From Lactifluus volemus (lineage: Eukaryota > Basidiomycota > Agaricomycetes > Russulales > Russulaceae): a stretch of 64,000 nt of DNA. Positions 34,124 through 42,771 of the stretch are shown piece after piece. Positions within the stretch are counted from its first letter, which is position 1, and each line of letters begins with the position of its first letter. The notes under the pieces are model-generated. The model was not told where the DNA came from. It worked only from the letters and a program-made list of their open reading frames with translations, and made no database searches. The DNA is taken from NCBI GenBank assembly GCA_022376515.1, contig WTXI01000073.1, positions 62,001 through 126,000 of the forward strand, in the 5' to 3' direction. A program made the translations under genes and the position numbers.

Positions 34124-35401
34124 TCAGCACTCCCAGAAGGAGGGGTCCAGGTTATGGACGTCATCGTCATAGTCATCGCTGTACCAGTTCTGTTCGGCCT
34201 CATAGTCGGCTTTCGTGTCCTTGGCCCAAGCAGCGGGGCAGTGGTGACTCTTGTAGTTTTCATGCCCCGTGCCGACGAGGCATTCCCCGCCCTGGCGAGG
34301 GCATTTGACATGGGGTGTCCAGCAACGCGTGGCAACGTGCCCGAGTTTGCCGCAGATTTTGCAGCGCGTGTTAGGTGGCTGCCATTCCTTGGCCTTCTTC
34401 TTCCCCTTCATGTCACGCGCGCTGGTGTACGGCTTCTTTGTAGTGCGATGGGGGCGCTCCTCCTCGCTGCTGCCTGCTCCTCTGCGTATGCACGACCCTC
34501 CTACCTGTTGTCTGGTTTCTTCATTGGGAAGGGGGCGAGGAGGCGGCGGCGGGGCACCGGGGACAACGACGGGCGGTGGGGAGTTGAAGTGACGAGGCGG
34601 CGGTCCTCGTATGTCCGTCCTGTCGCTGAGGATGAAGGGGAGAAGTCTGGTGGTTGTCCCAGTGGTCCCAAGGCGCCGGATACTGTCCTCGTGCTTCTTG
34701 CAGAGGGTACTGAGGTTCTGCCCCAGTTTCCTCCCTTCCAGCTTCAACCGCTCCTTCTCTTCCACCGTCCATCGGTAGCGCTGCACTTCTGCTGTCAGTC
34801 CCGGGTCTCCTAGTTGCCTGAGTGCCTCGTCGACGGTGCGGCGAAAGATGTGGGTAGGGTGGAATAGGACAAGGTCATCACGGCCCGTCTGTTTGTCTGG
34901 ATGGCTGCGGGCATTAAGGGGGGCTTCGAACAGTCCTTCTCCCGTCCTGGTGTACCCGGTGATGTAGGAGTCGTCCCTCATAGCAAACTTGACGAACTCC
35001 ATTTCTATGAATCCTCCCGACTCCGCGTCTTTTATCGTGAAGGAGTAGTCGTGGGGGTCATCTTCTTCATAGTGGTGGAACCCTGCAGGGGTGGGGATGG
35101 TTCTCTCCGGTATGGGGGTCATGACTCTGGTGCGAGGAGGGGTAGGGAGACGCGGTATCTCTTGGATGTCGTCGTCGTCATCCACCGCAGTCTCGGAGGG
35201 TGTGGCTGGTACGTAGCGAGGAGAGGAGGGGGCCTCGGATACTGGGGAGGTGTCTCTACCCATCAGGAGGTCCTGGATGACCTGGACGTTGACTTGGGCA
35301 ATTGCTGCGAGGAAATCCCTATCCTCGGGGCTATAGACCGCTACTGGGCGGCGAGGAGTAGTGGGAGAAGTGGGAGAAGAGTTACTGGGGGAGGAAGGCA
35401 T
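34124..35401 (-). CDS. Extra gypsy ORF downstream of pol, CCHC zinc knuckle protein (425 aa)
   Basis: It starts 33 nt after the pol stop codon and is fully open. The N-terminal 120 residues are Ser/Pro/Thr-rich. The middle (about 120-260) is mixed and probably helical. A Pro-rich stretch (PPPPPRPLP, near 290) follows, then basic RDMKGKKKAKEW and the knuckle CKICGKLGHVATRCW (CX2CX4HX4C, near 360), and an acidic C-terminus. The knuckle implies nucleic-acid binding as in Gag, but the element already has a gag knuckle upstream. It could be a spliced or separately translated Gag-like accessory protein. I know no function for it. It is intact although gag is broken, which fits the very recent insertion. 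Confidence 0.75.
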   Translation of the reverse strand: MPSSPSNSSPTSPTTPRRPVAVYSPEDRDFLAAIAQVNVQVIQDLLMGRDTSPVSEAPSSPRYVPATPSETAVDDDDDIQEIPRLPTPPRTRVMTPIPERTIPTPAGFHHYEEDDPHDYSFTIKDAESGGFIEMEFVKFAMRDDSYITGYTRTGEGLFEAPLNARSHPDKQTGRDDLVLFHPTHIFRRTVDEALRQLGDPGLTAEVQRYRWTVEEKERLKLEGRKLGQNLSTLCKKHEDSIRRLGTTGTTTRLLPFILSDRTDIRGPPPRHFNSPPPVVVPGAPPPPPRPLPNEETRQQVGGSCIRRGAGSSEEERPHRTTKKPYTSARDMKGKKKAKEWQPPNTRCKICGKLGHVATRCWTPHVKCPRQGGECLVGTGHENYKSHHCPAAWAKDTKADYEAEQNWYSDDYDDDVHNLDPSFWEC

Positions 35402-35434
35402 CGGAGGGGAGATTTGGATGGATCGGATGATGAC

Positions 35435-38400
35435 TCATTTTCTTCCCTTTGGCTTTGCTTTTATGTCTTCTGCGAGCGCCTTCTTTGGATGCTTACGGCT
35501 GAACTCCTTGAGACAATCTGGGGCACGGATATTCCCTTCTGGTTCCCAGGTATCATGTGCTTCGCTGTAGCCTTTCCATCGAACTCTATATTGACGCTTC
35601 CTATTGTTCTTGCCTCCACTCCACCGCATGTCGAGGATCTGATCCACTTCGTACTCCGTTTCACCTTCAATCAGGTCAGGTGGGGGTTCTTCAAAGTTCT
35701 CACCATGCTCCTCCGTCTCCTTATATGGTGAGAGGAGGGAGGCATGGAAGACATCATGTATCTTCCATGAGGCAGGGAGTTGCAGTTTGAAAACCACTGG
35801 TGACACGACTTTGGTCACAAGGAAGGGTCCATGTCGTTTGTTGCTTAGTTTGGCGGTAGGGTGTGTCGTCTTCAGATTAGTCCCTTCTAGCCAGACCTTT
35901 TCGCCTTCATGGAAAGGCCTGTAATTGTGTTGCCCCTTCTTCTTCTGGGCGTAACGTTGCAACGTGTTTTGAGCGGCCCTGATCAATCGTTGCACCTGTT
36001 CTCTTACACGTTCCAGGGTGCGTTGTCTATCCTCCAGAAGGGGGATGTTGGTTGTGATCGGTTGGTTGGGTAAGGAGGGCGTGTGTCCCATGAGGAGTTC
36101 GAACGGTGTTTTGTTTGTGGTGGCATTAGGCCACGACCTTTGTACATATTGCGCCATAGGTAACCAGGTTGCCCAGTCATCTTGCTCATAGTTCCCATAG
36201 ATCCTTAAGTACTGTTCTAGCCACTGGTTGGTGCGTTCTGATTGCCTGTCTGTCTGTGGGTGGTAGGCTGTACTAAGGTTCTGAGCCGATCCCAGTATCC
36301 GACAGAGTTCTCGCGCAAAGTTAGCGGTGAAGCGGGGGTCTCGGTCCGAGATGACTTTTTTGGGGGCTCCATAGTGGGGGAACACATGCTCGGCATACAA
36401 GGAAGCCACTCCTGGTGCATCTATGGTTTTGTTACAGGGGAGGAATACGGCTGCCTTTGTGCAGTCGTGGTCAGTGATTGTGAGGATGGAGTCATATCCC
36501 TTTGACAGGGGTAGGTCGGTTATTAGGTCTAGGGCTATGGTTTCAAAGGGGGCGGCGTTTCGTTCCGTGGCGATGGGGAAGATGGGGATCTTAGGTTTGG
36601 TGGTACAACTCTTTGTTGCTTGGCAGACGGCGCATCCCTGCACGTAGTTTTTGATGAATTGCTTGATATCGGGCCACCAGTAGTCGCGTGTGACGAGTAG
36701 GTAAGTGTAAAAAATTCCGGGGTGTCCTGCCATCTGGTGGTCATGGTAGTGAGTAACTATCTCCCTTCTCAGGGCGTTGTCTACCACGACAACCGGCTTG
36801 TTATTGTGGAACCAGATGTCGTCCCGTTTGTGCATATGGGGGTGGAGCTCCGACCATTTGAGGAGTTCCGCAGGGGACCGGGATTGGGCTTCGAAAACCC
36901 GTTCTTCGAGAGAGGAGAGGCTGATGGCGCGGATGAAGACGGAGTCTGGGAGGACTGTGACGTCCTGGTTGTCCTCTTTCCCTTGGTCGTAGTCTGGTCG
37001 TCGCGAGAGGTGATCTGCCTTGTTGTACTTCCCCGGTTTGTGTATGAGTTTGTAATTGTACTCTGCAAGCCGGGGGATGTACCGTGTGACTCTCCGGTTA
37101 ATCTTCTGTGGGTTACGCCAGTGTTGTAGGTTAGCATGGTCCGTAAATACGAGGACTTCGTGCTGCGCTCCCAGTAAGAGGTGTCTCCAGTTCTCCAGAC
37201 CTTTGACTACTGCCATTAGCTCCCGATCGAAGATGTCATAGCCACGCTCCACCTCGTTCAGCGTCTCTGAGTGGTAAGCCACTGGTCTCTGCTTCCCTTT
37301 GTCATCACGTTGGTAGAGGATGGCTCCTATCGCGTATTGGGAGGCGTCGACCTCTAGCTCGAACTGCTTGGTTTCATCTGGTCGGAAGAGCACAGGGTCG
37401 CTAGTGACTATGTCAATTAATTTGTTCAGGGCGTCCGTGCACTCTTGCGTCCATTTGAATGTCTGCCCCTTTTTAAGGAGGCTTGTGAGGGGTTTGGCGA
37501 TATGGGCGAATCCCCTGATGAAGGGTCTTTGGTACCCCAAGACTCCCAGAGTGCTCCACACTTGGGTTACGGTTGATAGTTGTCGCGGCCATGTCGCTAG
37601 TCCGCTTCGCTTGGTTGGGTCTATGCGGATGGTTCCATCCTTCACGTAAATACCCCGGTATTCTACCGCGTCCTTCTCGAACTCGCACTTGGGGAGTTTG
37701 AGGAATAGGCTGTGATCGCGGAATACTTGTAGGACTTTCCGTGTTATTAAGCGATGGCGAGCTGGGTCTCTGTGCGTGGCTATCAGGAAGTCGTCCATGT
37801 ATCCATGGCATTCCCCAGGGAACTCATCATAGATGGGTTTAAAGACTCTATCCGCCATGCGTTGGAAGGTAGCCGGGGAGTTGTTTAATCCAAATAGCAT
37901 GACGTTGGGGTGGTATAGTCCGAAGGGGGTTTTGAAGGCCGCTTTCCAGCGGTCTTCTTCTTTGATGCGTATATTGTGGTACCCCAATCGGATGTCAAAT
38001 TTAGTGAATAGTTCCTTGCCACTGAGTTCCTCCATGATTTGTTCTATCCTCAGCATGGGGTAGACGTCTCTGACCATCCATTTATTGACTTCGCGGTAGT
38101 CTTGGATGGGACGGAGGCTTCCATCTTTCTTTTTGATGAAGAACCAGGGCGTCGACCAAGGGGAGTTGGATTTTTCAATGTAGTTCTTTTGTTCGTGTTC
38201 GTCAATCCATTCCTTTGTGGCCTGCTTCTCCACTGTGGTCAAAGGGTACACTTTACAGTTGATGACATCTGGTGCTTCGGGTTTTAATTTGATCGCGTGG
38301 TCTTCTGGTCTGGATGGGGGAAATCTCTTTGCTCCTTCTTCGGAGAAGACGTCGGCGAAGTCTCGGTATTGTGGGGGGATTTCCACTTTTTCTTTGTCTT

Positions 38401-38506
38401 TGTTTGCTTTCTCCGCCCACTGCTGTGCCATGTTGACCTTGCTGACTAGGATGATTTCGTCTCCTTCTTCCCAGGCAGGGTCCACGCGTGCTTGTCGCAC
38501 AATCAT
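35435..38506 (-). CDS. gypsy pol: reverse transcriptase, RNase H, integrase, chromodomain
   Basis: 1023 open codons. Reverse transcriptase: FDIRLGYHNIRI, FGLNNSPATFQRM and the catalytic YMDD (near 37800). RNase H: EVDASQYAIGAIL, FDRELMAVV, FTDHANL. Integrase: the H..H...C..C zinc region (GCAVCQATK) and DDE core residues in LDLITDLPL, ISDRDPRF and the HPQTDRQSERTN segment. The C-terminus is a chromodomain (EYEVDQILD, YRVRWKGYSEAHDTWEPE), which in this clade guides integration to marked chromatin. The frame is continuous with the protease ORF upstream apart from one TGA (38509-38507). The first ATG follows that stop directly, but translation is more likely as part of a Gag-Pol polyprotein, by readthrough, or not at all if the TGA is a mutation. 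Confidence 0.93.
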   Translation of the reverse strand: MIVRQARVDPAWEEGDEIILVSKVNMAQQWAEKANKDKEKVEIPPQYRDFADVFSEEGAKRFPPSRPEDHAIKLKPEAPDVINCKVYPLTTVEKQATKEWIDEHEQKNYIEKSNSPWSTPWFFIKKKDGSLRPIQDYREVNKWMVRDVYPMLRIEQIMEELSGKELFTKFDIRLGYHNIRIKEEDRWKAAFKTPFGLYHPNVMLFGLNNSPATFQRMADRVFKPIYDEFPGECHGYMDDFLIATHRDPARHRLITRKVLQVFRDHSLFLKLPKCEFEKDAVEYRGIYVKDGTIRIDPTKRSGLATWPRQLSTVTQVWSTLGVLGYQRPFIRGFAHIAKPLTSLLKKGQTFKWTQECTDALNKLIDIVTSDPVLFRPDETKQFELEVDASQYAIGAILYQRDDKGKQRPVAYHSETLNEVERGYDIFDRELMAVVKGLENWRHLLLGAQHEVLVFTDHANLQHWRNPQKINRRVTRYIPRLAEYNYKLIHKPGKYNKADHLSRRPDYDQGKEDNQDVTVLPDSVFIRAISLSSLEERVFEAQSRSPAELLKWSELHPHMHKRDDIWFHNNKPVVVVDNALRREIVTHYHDHQMAGHPGIFYTYLLVTRDYWWPDIKQFIKNYVQGCAVCQATKSCTTKPKIPIFPIATERNAAPFETIALDLITDLPLSKGYDSILTITDHDCTKAAVFLPCNKTIDAPGVASLYAEHVFPHYGAPKKVISDRDPRFTANFARELCRILGSAQNLSTAYHPQTDRQSERTNQWLEQYLRIYGNYEQDDWATWLPMAQYVQRSWPNATTNKTPFELLMGHTPSLPNQPITTNIPLLEDRQRTLERVREQVQRLIRAAQNTLQRYAQKKKGQHNYRPFHEGEKVWLEGTNLKTTHPTAKLSNKRHGPFLVTKVVSPVVFKLQLPASWKIHDVFHASLLSPYKETEEHGENFEEPPPDLIEGETEYEVDQILDMRWSGGKNNRKRQYRVRWKGYSEAHDTWEPEGNIRAPDCLKEFSRKHPKKALAEDIKAKPKGRK

Positions 38507-38983
38507 TCATTCTTGTCTTTTCTTTACTCGGTCATACCACTTGGCTTCTAGCTGCACCAGAGGTCCGTTCAGTCGACTGGTCTCCCAGTCAAACTTTGGT
38601 TGGAACACTTTTAACCAAGGGTATCCAAGGATGATTCGGTCCGAGCCCAGATTCGAGACATAGAAGTTCTGCACTTCTTCTTTGTCTCCTTGTCGGATTC
38701 TGAGCTCACAGTAATGGGTAAGGGCTCCTGCCGTATTGGCGGAGCCATCAGCGTTGGTGATGGTTCGGGGAAGGGGGAGTTTCTGGAGGGCGACATTCAG
38801 GAAGGAGGCGGTAGAGGTGTCCATGAGATTTTCTGTGGCTCCGCTGTCCACAAGGGTTTTTACTTCGGCCATTCGCTGCATGGATCGGTAGGGCACATTC
38901 AAAATCATAGAATTCCGAGTCCTAATACCGATCCGATACAGTTCTATAGCTCTTTCCCAGGCCGGTGGGTTAGAGCCGCCTAA
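38507..38983 (-). CDS. gypsy protease domain, in -1 frame after gag
   Basis: The frame opens at the frameshift site and reads SNPPAWERAIELYRIGIRTR before the ATG at 38908. The retropepsin motif is TLVDSGATENL (near 38850), followed by the DRIILGYPWL flap/core near 38640. It ends with KKRQE and TGA at 38509-38507, then continues in the same frame as pol. The protease would cleave Gag-Pol. The absence of a start codon near the beginning of the domain and the overlap with the gag stop support expression by -1 frameshifting. Confidence 0.85.
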   Translation of the reverse strand, partial: LGGSNPPAWERAIELYRIGIRTRNSMILNVPYRSMQRMAEVKTLVDSGATENLMDTSTASFLNVALQKLPLPRTITNADGSANTAGALTHYCELRIRQGDKEEVQNFYVSNLGSDRIILGYPWLKVFQPKFDWETSRLNGPLVQLEAKWYDRVKKRQE

Positions 38984-38989
38984 AAACCC
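38983..38989 (-). promoter_or_regulatory. Programmed -1 ribosomal frameshift heptamer at the gag stop
   Basis: The minus strand reads G GGT TTT TAG in the gag frame: the canonical slippery heptamer GGGTTTT directly followed by the gag stop codon. A one-base backward slip gives GGG TTT TTA GGC and enters the open protease frame without a stop. Sequence is direct; use is inferred from the known X XXY YYZ rule. Confidence 0.75.
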
Positions 38990-39913
38990 TCATCTTTCAG
39001 CATGCTATCCATGAGCTCTTCGCGTTGCTCCCTGGACATTCCTCTGACTTTTCCTAGAAAGTCTTTCTTGTCGTCGTCCTCCTCTTCTGGTTCTTCGCTT
39101 GGTTCTATTTTGGTGGTAGTGGCTTCTTTCGCCACTACTCGTTTTGGGGCAGTTTTCCAGGTGTTTGTCCTTCCCTTCTTTTTGGGACAGACTCTGGCCA
39201 TATGCCCAGTTTCTTTGCAGAAGAAGCAAGCCCCTTTCTTCATGAGGCTATCCTTTTCTGCGTCTGTCATGGCGTTGACCTGGACATTGTCTACATCCAT
39301 GGCGTCGGAGCGTCGGTCTTTCTGTCTGTTTTTGGCGCGTTCCTGCCAGGTACGTCTGCCGTCTTTGCTTTCCTTGTACTTCTTAACACGTTCCTGGAAC
39401 CCGTGTGCGCCCCACTCCGCCCATTTGGCTTGCTCGGCTCTTGCCGCATCAGCCCACTGCTGGAAGGTGCGTGGGGCTGGGTTGATGTGGTAGAGGGCAT
39501 TGTGTAGTGCTTGTTGGAGCCCTTGTCGGAACATGATGATGGTTCCTTTGTCCTGAAGGCTTCTGTTTGCCTTTCTGGCGAGTTCCGTGAAGTCGCTGAT
39601 GTAGGTGTCTAATTCCCCTCCCTTCATCTGAAGGTTGGAGAGGTTTCTTTCTGCGTTCTGTTCCGCTGCTGTGTCCTGGAACGCGTTCCTGAATTCATCC
39701 GCAAAAGTGTCCCACAGCCATTGGTTGTCATAACCGACTGGGTTCACGTTTCGTGTGGTGACATTGTGCAGCCATTGGACCTGGGTTCTATTCCAGTTGG
39801 CGACTTTGGGCCCTTTGATGTAGGATAGACAGTTGGCAACTCTTTGGTAGGGGAGGGCGAAGGCGTAGTTGAAGGTGTTGTTAAGGCAGAAGAGGTTCCA
39901 TTCGTCCATGAAG

Positions 39914-40359
39914 TGTTACGGATTCATCTAGACCTCTGCCTCCCTGTTGCCTCACGTTTTTCATTTCCATCTACATTCTCGCTTACGGACTGAGCCTCAC
40001 CTTGTACGACACAGAACAGCGTGTTCTTGACTCATAGTGACCCTTATGACATCATTAGCCTAGAACTTCGATGACGTCGTAGTTAGACCCAGGCTCATGA
40101 CATCATTACTGATGTCACTCGCCCTTTGCCCTGTACAGTATATAAAGACTCTTCGACTTGTGTCCTTGCTCTCCAGCTTGGACTTCTCTCCAATACTAGC
40201 CTCTTGAACCTCCTCACAAAACCCCCTTGTGATCTCTCTCTCTTGAAGCCCTCTAAGTGCTATAACTTAGCTAGACCCAACTTAGACTCGCGTCTCTGTT
40301 GGTCCCTCCTGAAACCACTTGATCCTATCTTAGGAACTAGGAACAGCTAGTCCCTAACA
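39914..40359 (+). mobile_element. Solo LTR of the same gypsy family, inserted in gag in reverse orientation
   Basis: 446 bp from TGTTACGGATTC to GTCCCTAACA, the reverse complement orientation of the element's own LTRs, with the duplication TGAAG (39909-39913 and 40360-40364). It differs from the element's LTRs at several positions (for example TATATAAAGACTCTTCGAC where they have TATATAAGACGTCTTGTC), so it came from another family member. Confidence 0.92.
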
Positions 40360-41231
40360 TGAAGTCATCCGCTTTCTGTCTATCTCCATCGAAGATGGTG
40401 GGTGGTCGTCCAGTGGGCGCCCCCATGAGGTAGCCTGGCCCTGGCATTGGCCCTTGTGGCAGTCCGCCTCCTGGGGGTCCTCCTCCTGGGGGCCCGGCCG
40501 GGGGCCAGCCTGGGGGTCCTCCTCCATGAGGTGGGCCTTGAGGTGGTCCTTGAGGTGGGCCTTGAGGTGGTCCTTGAGGCAGGTCTGGGGGCGGTGCTCC
40601 CCCCTGGTTGAGCACCCATCCTTGGTCGACGACTGGGGGAAGTGGTCCTTCTCCTCTTATCGCTTGGTTGGCCATAACCGTTGGTGCTTCGGTCATGGTT
40701 GCTCTGACTTGTATCGGCTCTGGTTCTATTGTGATGGCGTCCACCTGTTCTGCGAGGTGGGTCATCGGGGTGTTTGCTGGTGGTTCTTGGTAGGAGTGGG
40801 TGGACAAGGGAGTTGTCGGTTCTGGTTCCCCCGTGCTCCCATCGTCTTCACTGTCCTCTCTTATTGCGTTAAGAGCGCGATTGTTTGGGTGTTGGGCGTC
40901 GGTTTCATGCCACCATCCTGCTCCTGCTGCTTCATTGAGTCTGAGTGCGGGGCAGGATTTAAGTATTTCGTGGTGGCGCAGTACGGCGTGCCAGACGTCG
41001 TTGATGAATTCTACGCGGACTGATTCTCCTTCCTGCGCGACGCAGTAACACCGGTCTGTGGGGTTCCAGTATATACCGCCTTTCACATGTGCAGGTAAAT
41101 CATCGTTGTATCGGGTGGGCACTGGGATCAGTGTTTCGTCATCGGGGAATTCTATTCTGAGGAGGGTCGCGCTCATATTGCAACTGCAAGTACGCTGACT
41201 TCTGAGGCAGTTCTGGCAAAGGGATGAGAAT

Positions 41232-41498
41232 CTAGGCGCCGTCGTGTTCTAATTCTGGGTCAAGCGTTTCCAATAGGATCGTCTCGCTTCTGTAGTCTTC
41301 TAGACTGTCGCTCAGGATCTCGTCTGCTTGTTCAATGGTTTGAACAAGTTCGTGGAGTTCTGTCAGGAGCCTTCGCTTCTTTTCACCTGTAGCTAGGTCG
41401 AGTAGAAGGAGTACCGTGAAGTATTCTTTCTCCGCGGAGATCTGGATGGCGAGCGCCTCTACCAGATGTTCAATGCGGTCGTTCAGGGGTTCTGCCAC
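41232..41498 (-). CDS. Small ORF between the gypsy primer site and gag (88 aa)
   Basis: It opens 19 nt after the primer site and ends 55 nt before the gag ATG. It is strongly charged and looks helical or coiled-coil (IEHLVEALAIQ, TELHELVQTIEQADEIL). It may be a leader peptide or a separate accessory protein. I do not recognise a family. Confidence 0.5.
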   Translation of the reverse strand: MAEPLNDRIEHLVEALAIQISAEKEYFTVLLLLDLATGEKKRRLLTELHELVQTIEQADEILSDSLEDYRSETILLETLDPELEHDGA

Positions 41499-41516
41499 CT
41501 TTCAGTGGTGTGTGGG

Positions 41517-41527
41517 AGCTTGGACTT
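41517..41527 (-). promoter_or_regulatory. Self-primer binding site of the gypsy element
   Basis: One base inside the 5' LTR, the sense (minus) strand has AAGTCCAAGCT. Its exact 11-nt complement AGCTTGGACTT lies in the LTR at 41712-41702 on the sense strand, starting 29 nt beyond the TATATAA box (41747-41741), that is at the expected transcription start. This is the arrangement of Tf1/sushi-type elements, whose own RNA 5' end primes reverse transcription. Confidence 0.75.
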
Positions 41528-41528
41528 A

Positions 41529-41972
41529 TGTTAGGGACTAGCTGTTCCTAGTTCCTAAGATAGGATCAAGTTGTTCAGAAGGGACCAACAGAGACGCGAG
41601 TCTAAGTTGGGTCTAGCTAAGTTATAGCACTTAGAGGGCTTCAAGAGGAGAGGGGATCACAAGGGGTTTGTGAGGAGATTCAAGAGGCTAGTATTGGAGA
41701 GAAGTCCAAGCTGGAGAGCAAGGACATAAGACAAGACGTCTTATATACTGTACAGGGCAAAGGGCGAGTGACATCAGTAATGATGTCATGAGCCTGGGTC
41801 TAACTACGACATCATCGAAGTTCTAGGCTAATGATGTCATAAGGGTCACTATGAGTCAAGAACACACCGTTCCATGTCGTACAAGGTGAGGCTCTGTCCG
41901 TAAGCGAGAATGTAGACGGAAATGAAAAACATGAGGTAACAGAGAGGCAGAGGTCCAGACAAATCCGTAACA
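41529..41972 (-). repeat. gypsy 5' LTR
   Basis: 444 bp. Promoter on the minus strand: TATATAA at 41747-41741. Upstream of it (about 41770-41845) are several TGATGTCA-like palindromes. Confidence 0.93.
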
Positions 41973-42605
41973 GTACATACTGAGTGTCCATTATCTTCTT
42001 CATGACGTGCGCTTGGGCGTGTGTCCCAAGTTGCTCGTGGCGTGTTCGGAGTGCTTCATAAACGAGGTGTGCGGTTGGGAGTTTGTCGACGATGTCGTAA
42101 TCAAATCGGGATATGTGCTGTAGAATGAAAGAACAGAGGGAGCCATCGTTGGTCCACCAGACCCAGCATATTTTCGGGCTACTAGTAGTCGGGTCGGGGC
42201 AGGTTAAGGTGCCGTCCAGCCAAGAGGATAAACCTTGTCGGAGTGCAAGAAGTTCAAGACGCCGGCTCCATTCCTGCCAGTTCGAAGTTTGCAGGTCGAG
42301 GGTCAGGGAAGTGGGCCAAGTGGGGTCAGAGATGAATATCAGAGTGAGCGGTATGTCATCTGGTGAGAGTATCGGGCGAGTCGGTACAGTGGGAACAGGG
42401 GCGGTCTGAGGATTGTTTGACTGTGAGGTTGTTTGGTTCGTGGCTGCGCTCGTGTTTGCGCCGGCTTGATTCGTATTGGTTGAGGTCTGAGTTGGTCCTT
42501 GATTCGTGGACGAAGACATAATAATTACGTATTGGGTGGGACTAGATTATGATGCTGATAGTGAAGTCTAAGCGCGAGTGATAGTGAGGGCCAGGGCCCA
42601 TAACC

Positions 42606-42771
42606 TAAAGTAAATGGAACTGTGACATGATCACGGCGTGATAGTAAGGGAGAAGAGAATAATCGATTACACCCCAAACTGTGCTGTTTAAGTACTTGTA
42701 AGGATGGTACAATTCATGTGATAATGTTAATGACGTGCGATGCCAGTGACGTCACATCACAAATCTCAATA
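42606..42771 (-). repeat. copia 5' LTR
   Basis: 166 bp, one base longer than its partner. The sense strand then reads GGTTATGGGCCCTGGCCC, the place of the primer binding site. TGACGTCA lies at 42747-42754. Confidence 0.88.

Larger units (their letters stand above)
38980..41176 (-). pseudogene. gypsy gag, interrupted by a same-family solo LTR
   Basis: The N-terminal part starts at ATG 41176: about 150 residues of unknown fold (WNPTDRCYCVAQEGE), then a Pro/Gly repeat stretch (GPPQGPPQ, PPGGGPPGG) ending at FDGDRQKADDF (40360). The C-terminal part resumes at 39908 (EWNLFCLNN..., retrotransposon gag domain) and carries the knuckle CFFCKETGHMARVCPKK near 39230 and an acidic tail. It stops at TAG 38982-38980. 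The insertion adds 451 bp, so the frame is lost, and the copy is Gag-deficient unless supplied in trans. Confidence 0.88.
33644..41972 (-). mobile_element. Ty3/gypsy chromovirus, 8.3 kb, nested in copia gag
   Basis: Two 444-bp LTRs that appear identical, flanked by GTACA (33639-33643 and 41973-41977). On the minus strand the order is 5' LTR, self-complementary primer site, a small ORF, gag, protease, reverse transcriptase-RNase H, integrase, chromodomain, an extra zinc-knuckle ORF, a purine tract (AAGACGGGAGGTAA) and the 3' LTR. Except for a solo LTR in gag and an in-frame TGA before reverse transcriptase, the reading frames are open. It is the youngest full-length element here, and it inserted after the copia element. 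Confidence 0.95.
33052..42519 (-). pseudogene. copia gag, split by the gypsy element
   Basis: The N-terminal part runs from ATG 42519 to 41978 on the minus strand (SNWQEWSRRLELLALRQGLS, UBN2/copia-type gag) and the C-terminal part from 33638 to 33052, with the zinc knuckle CTNCKRLGHNIDFC (CX2CX4HX4C). The insertion plus duplication is 8334 bp, a multiple of three, so both halves stay in the same frame once it is removed. Gag would form the particle and bind RNA. No other damage is seen in gag. Confidence 0.85.
28197..42771 (-). mobile_element. Ty1/copia LTR retrotransposon carrying nested insertions
   Basis: The LTRs at 28197-28361 and 42606-42771 differ by one indel, and the element is flanked by the 5-bp duplication CCACC (28192-28196 and 42772-42776). 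Read on the minus strand the order is 5' LTR, gag, protease, integrase, reverse transcriptase, RNase H, a purine tract (GATGAGGAGGAG) and the 3' LTR. Integrase before reverse transcriptase is the copia order. Without the gypsy element and the solo LTR it would be about 5.6 kb. The near-identical LTRs mean a recent insertion, yet the coding region has a nonsense codon and frameshifts, so it was probably mobilised in trans or decayed quickly. Confidence 0.92.

Noticed and set aside
39914..40359. LTR next to gag as the 5' LTR of the gypsy element
   Set aside because: It lies in the opposite orientation to the coding strand, has its own 5-bp duplication TGAAG, and gag continues on its other side. 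The real 5' LTR is at 41529-41972.
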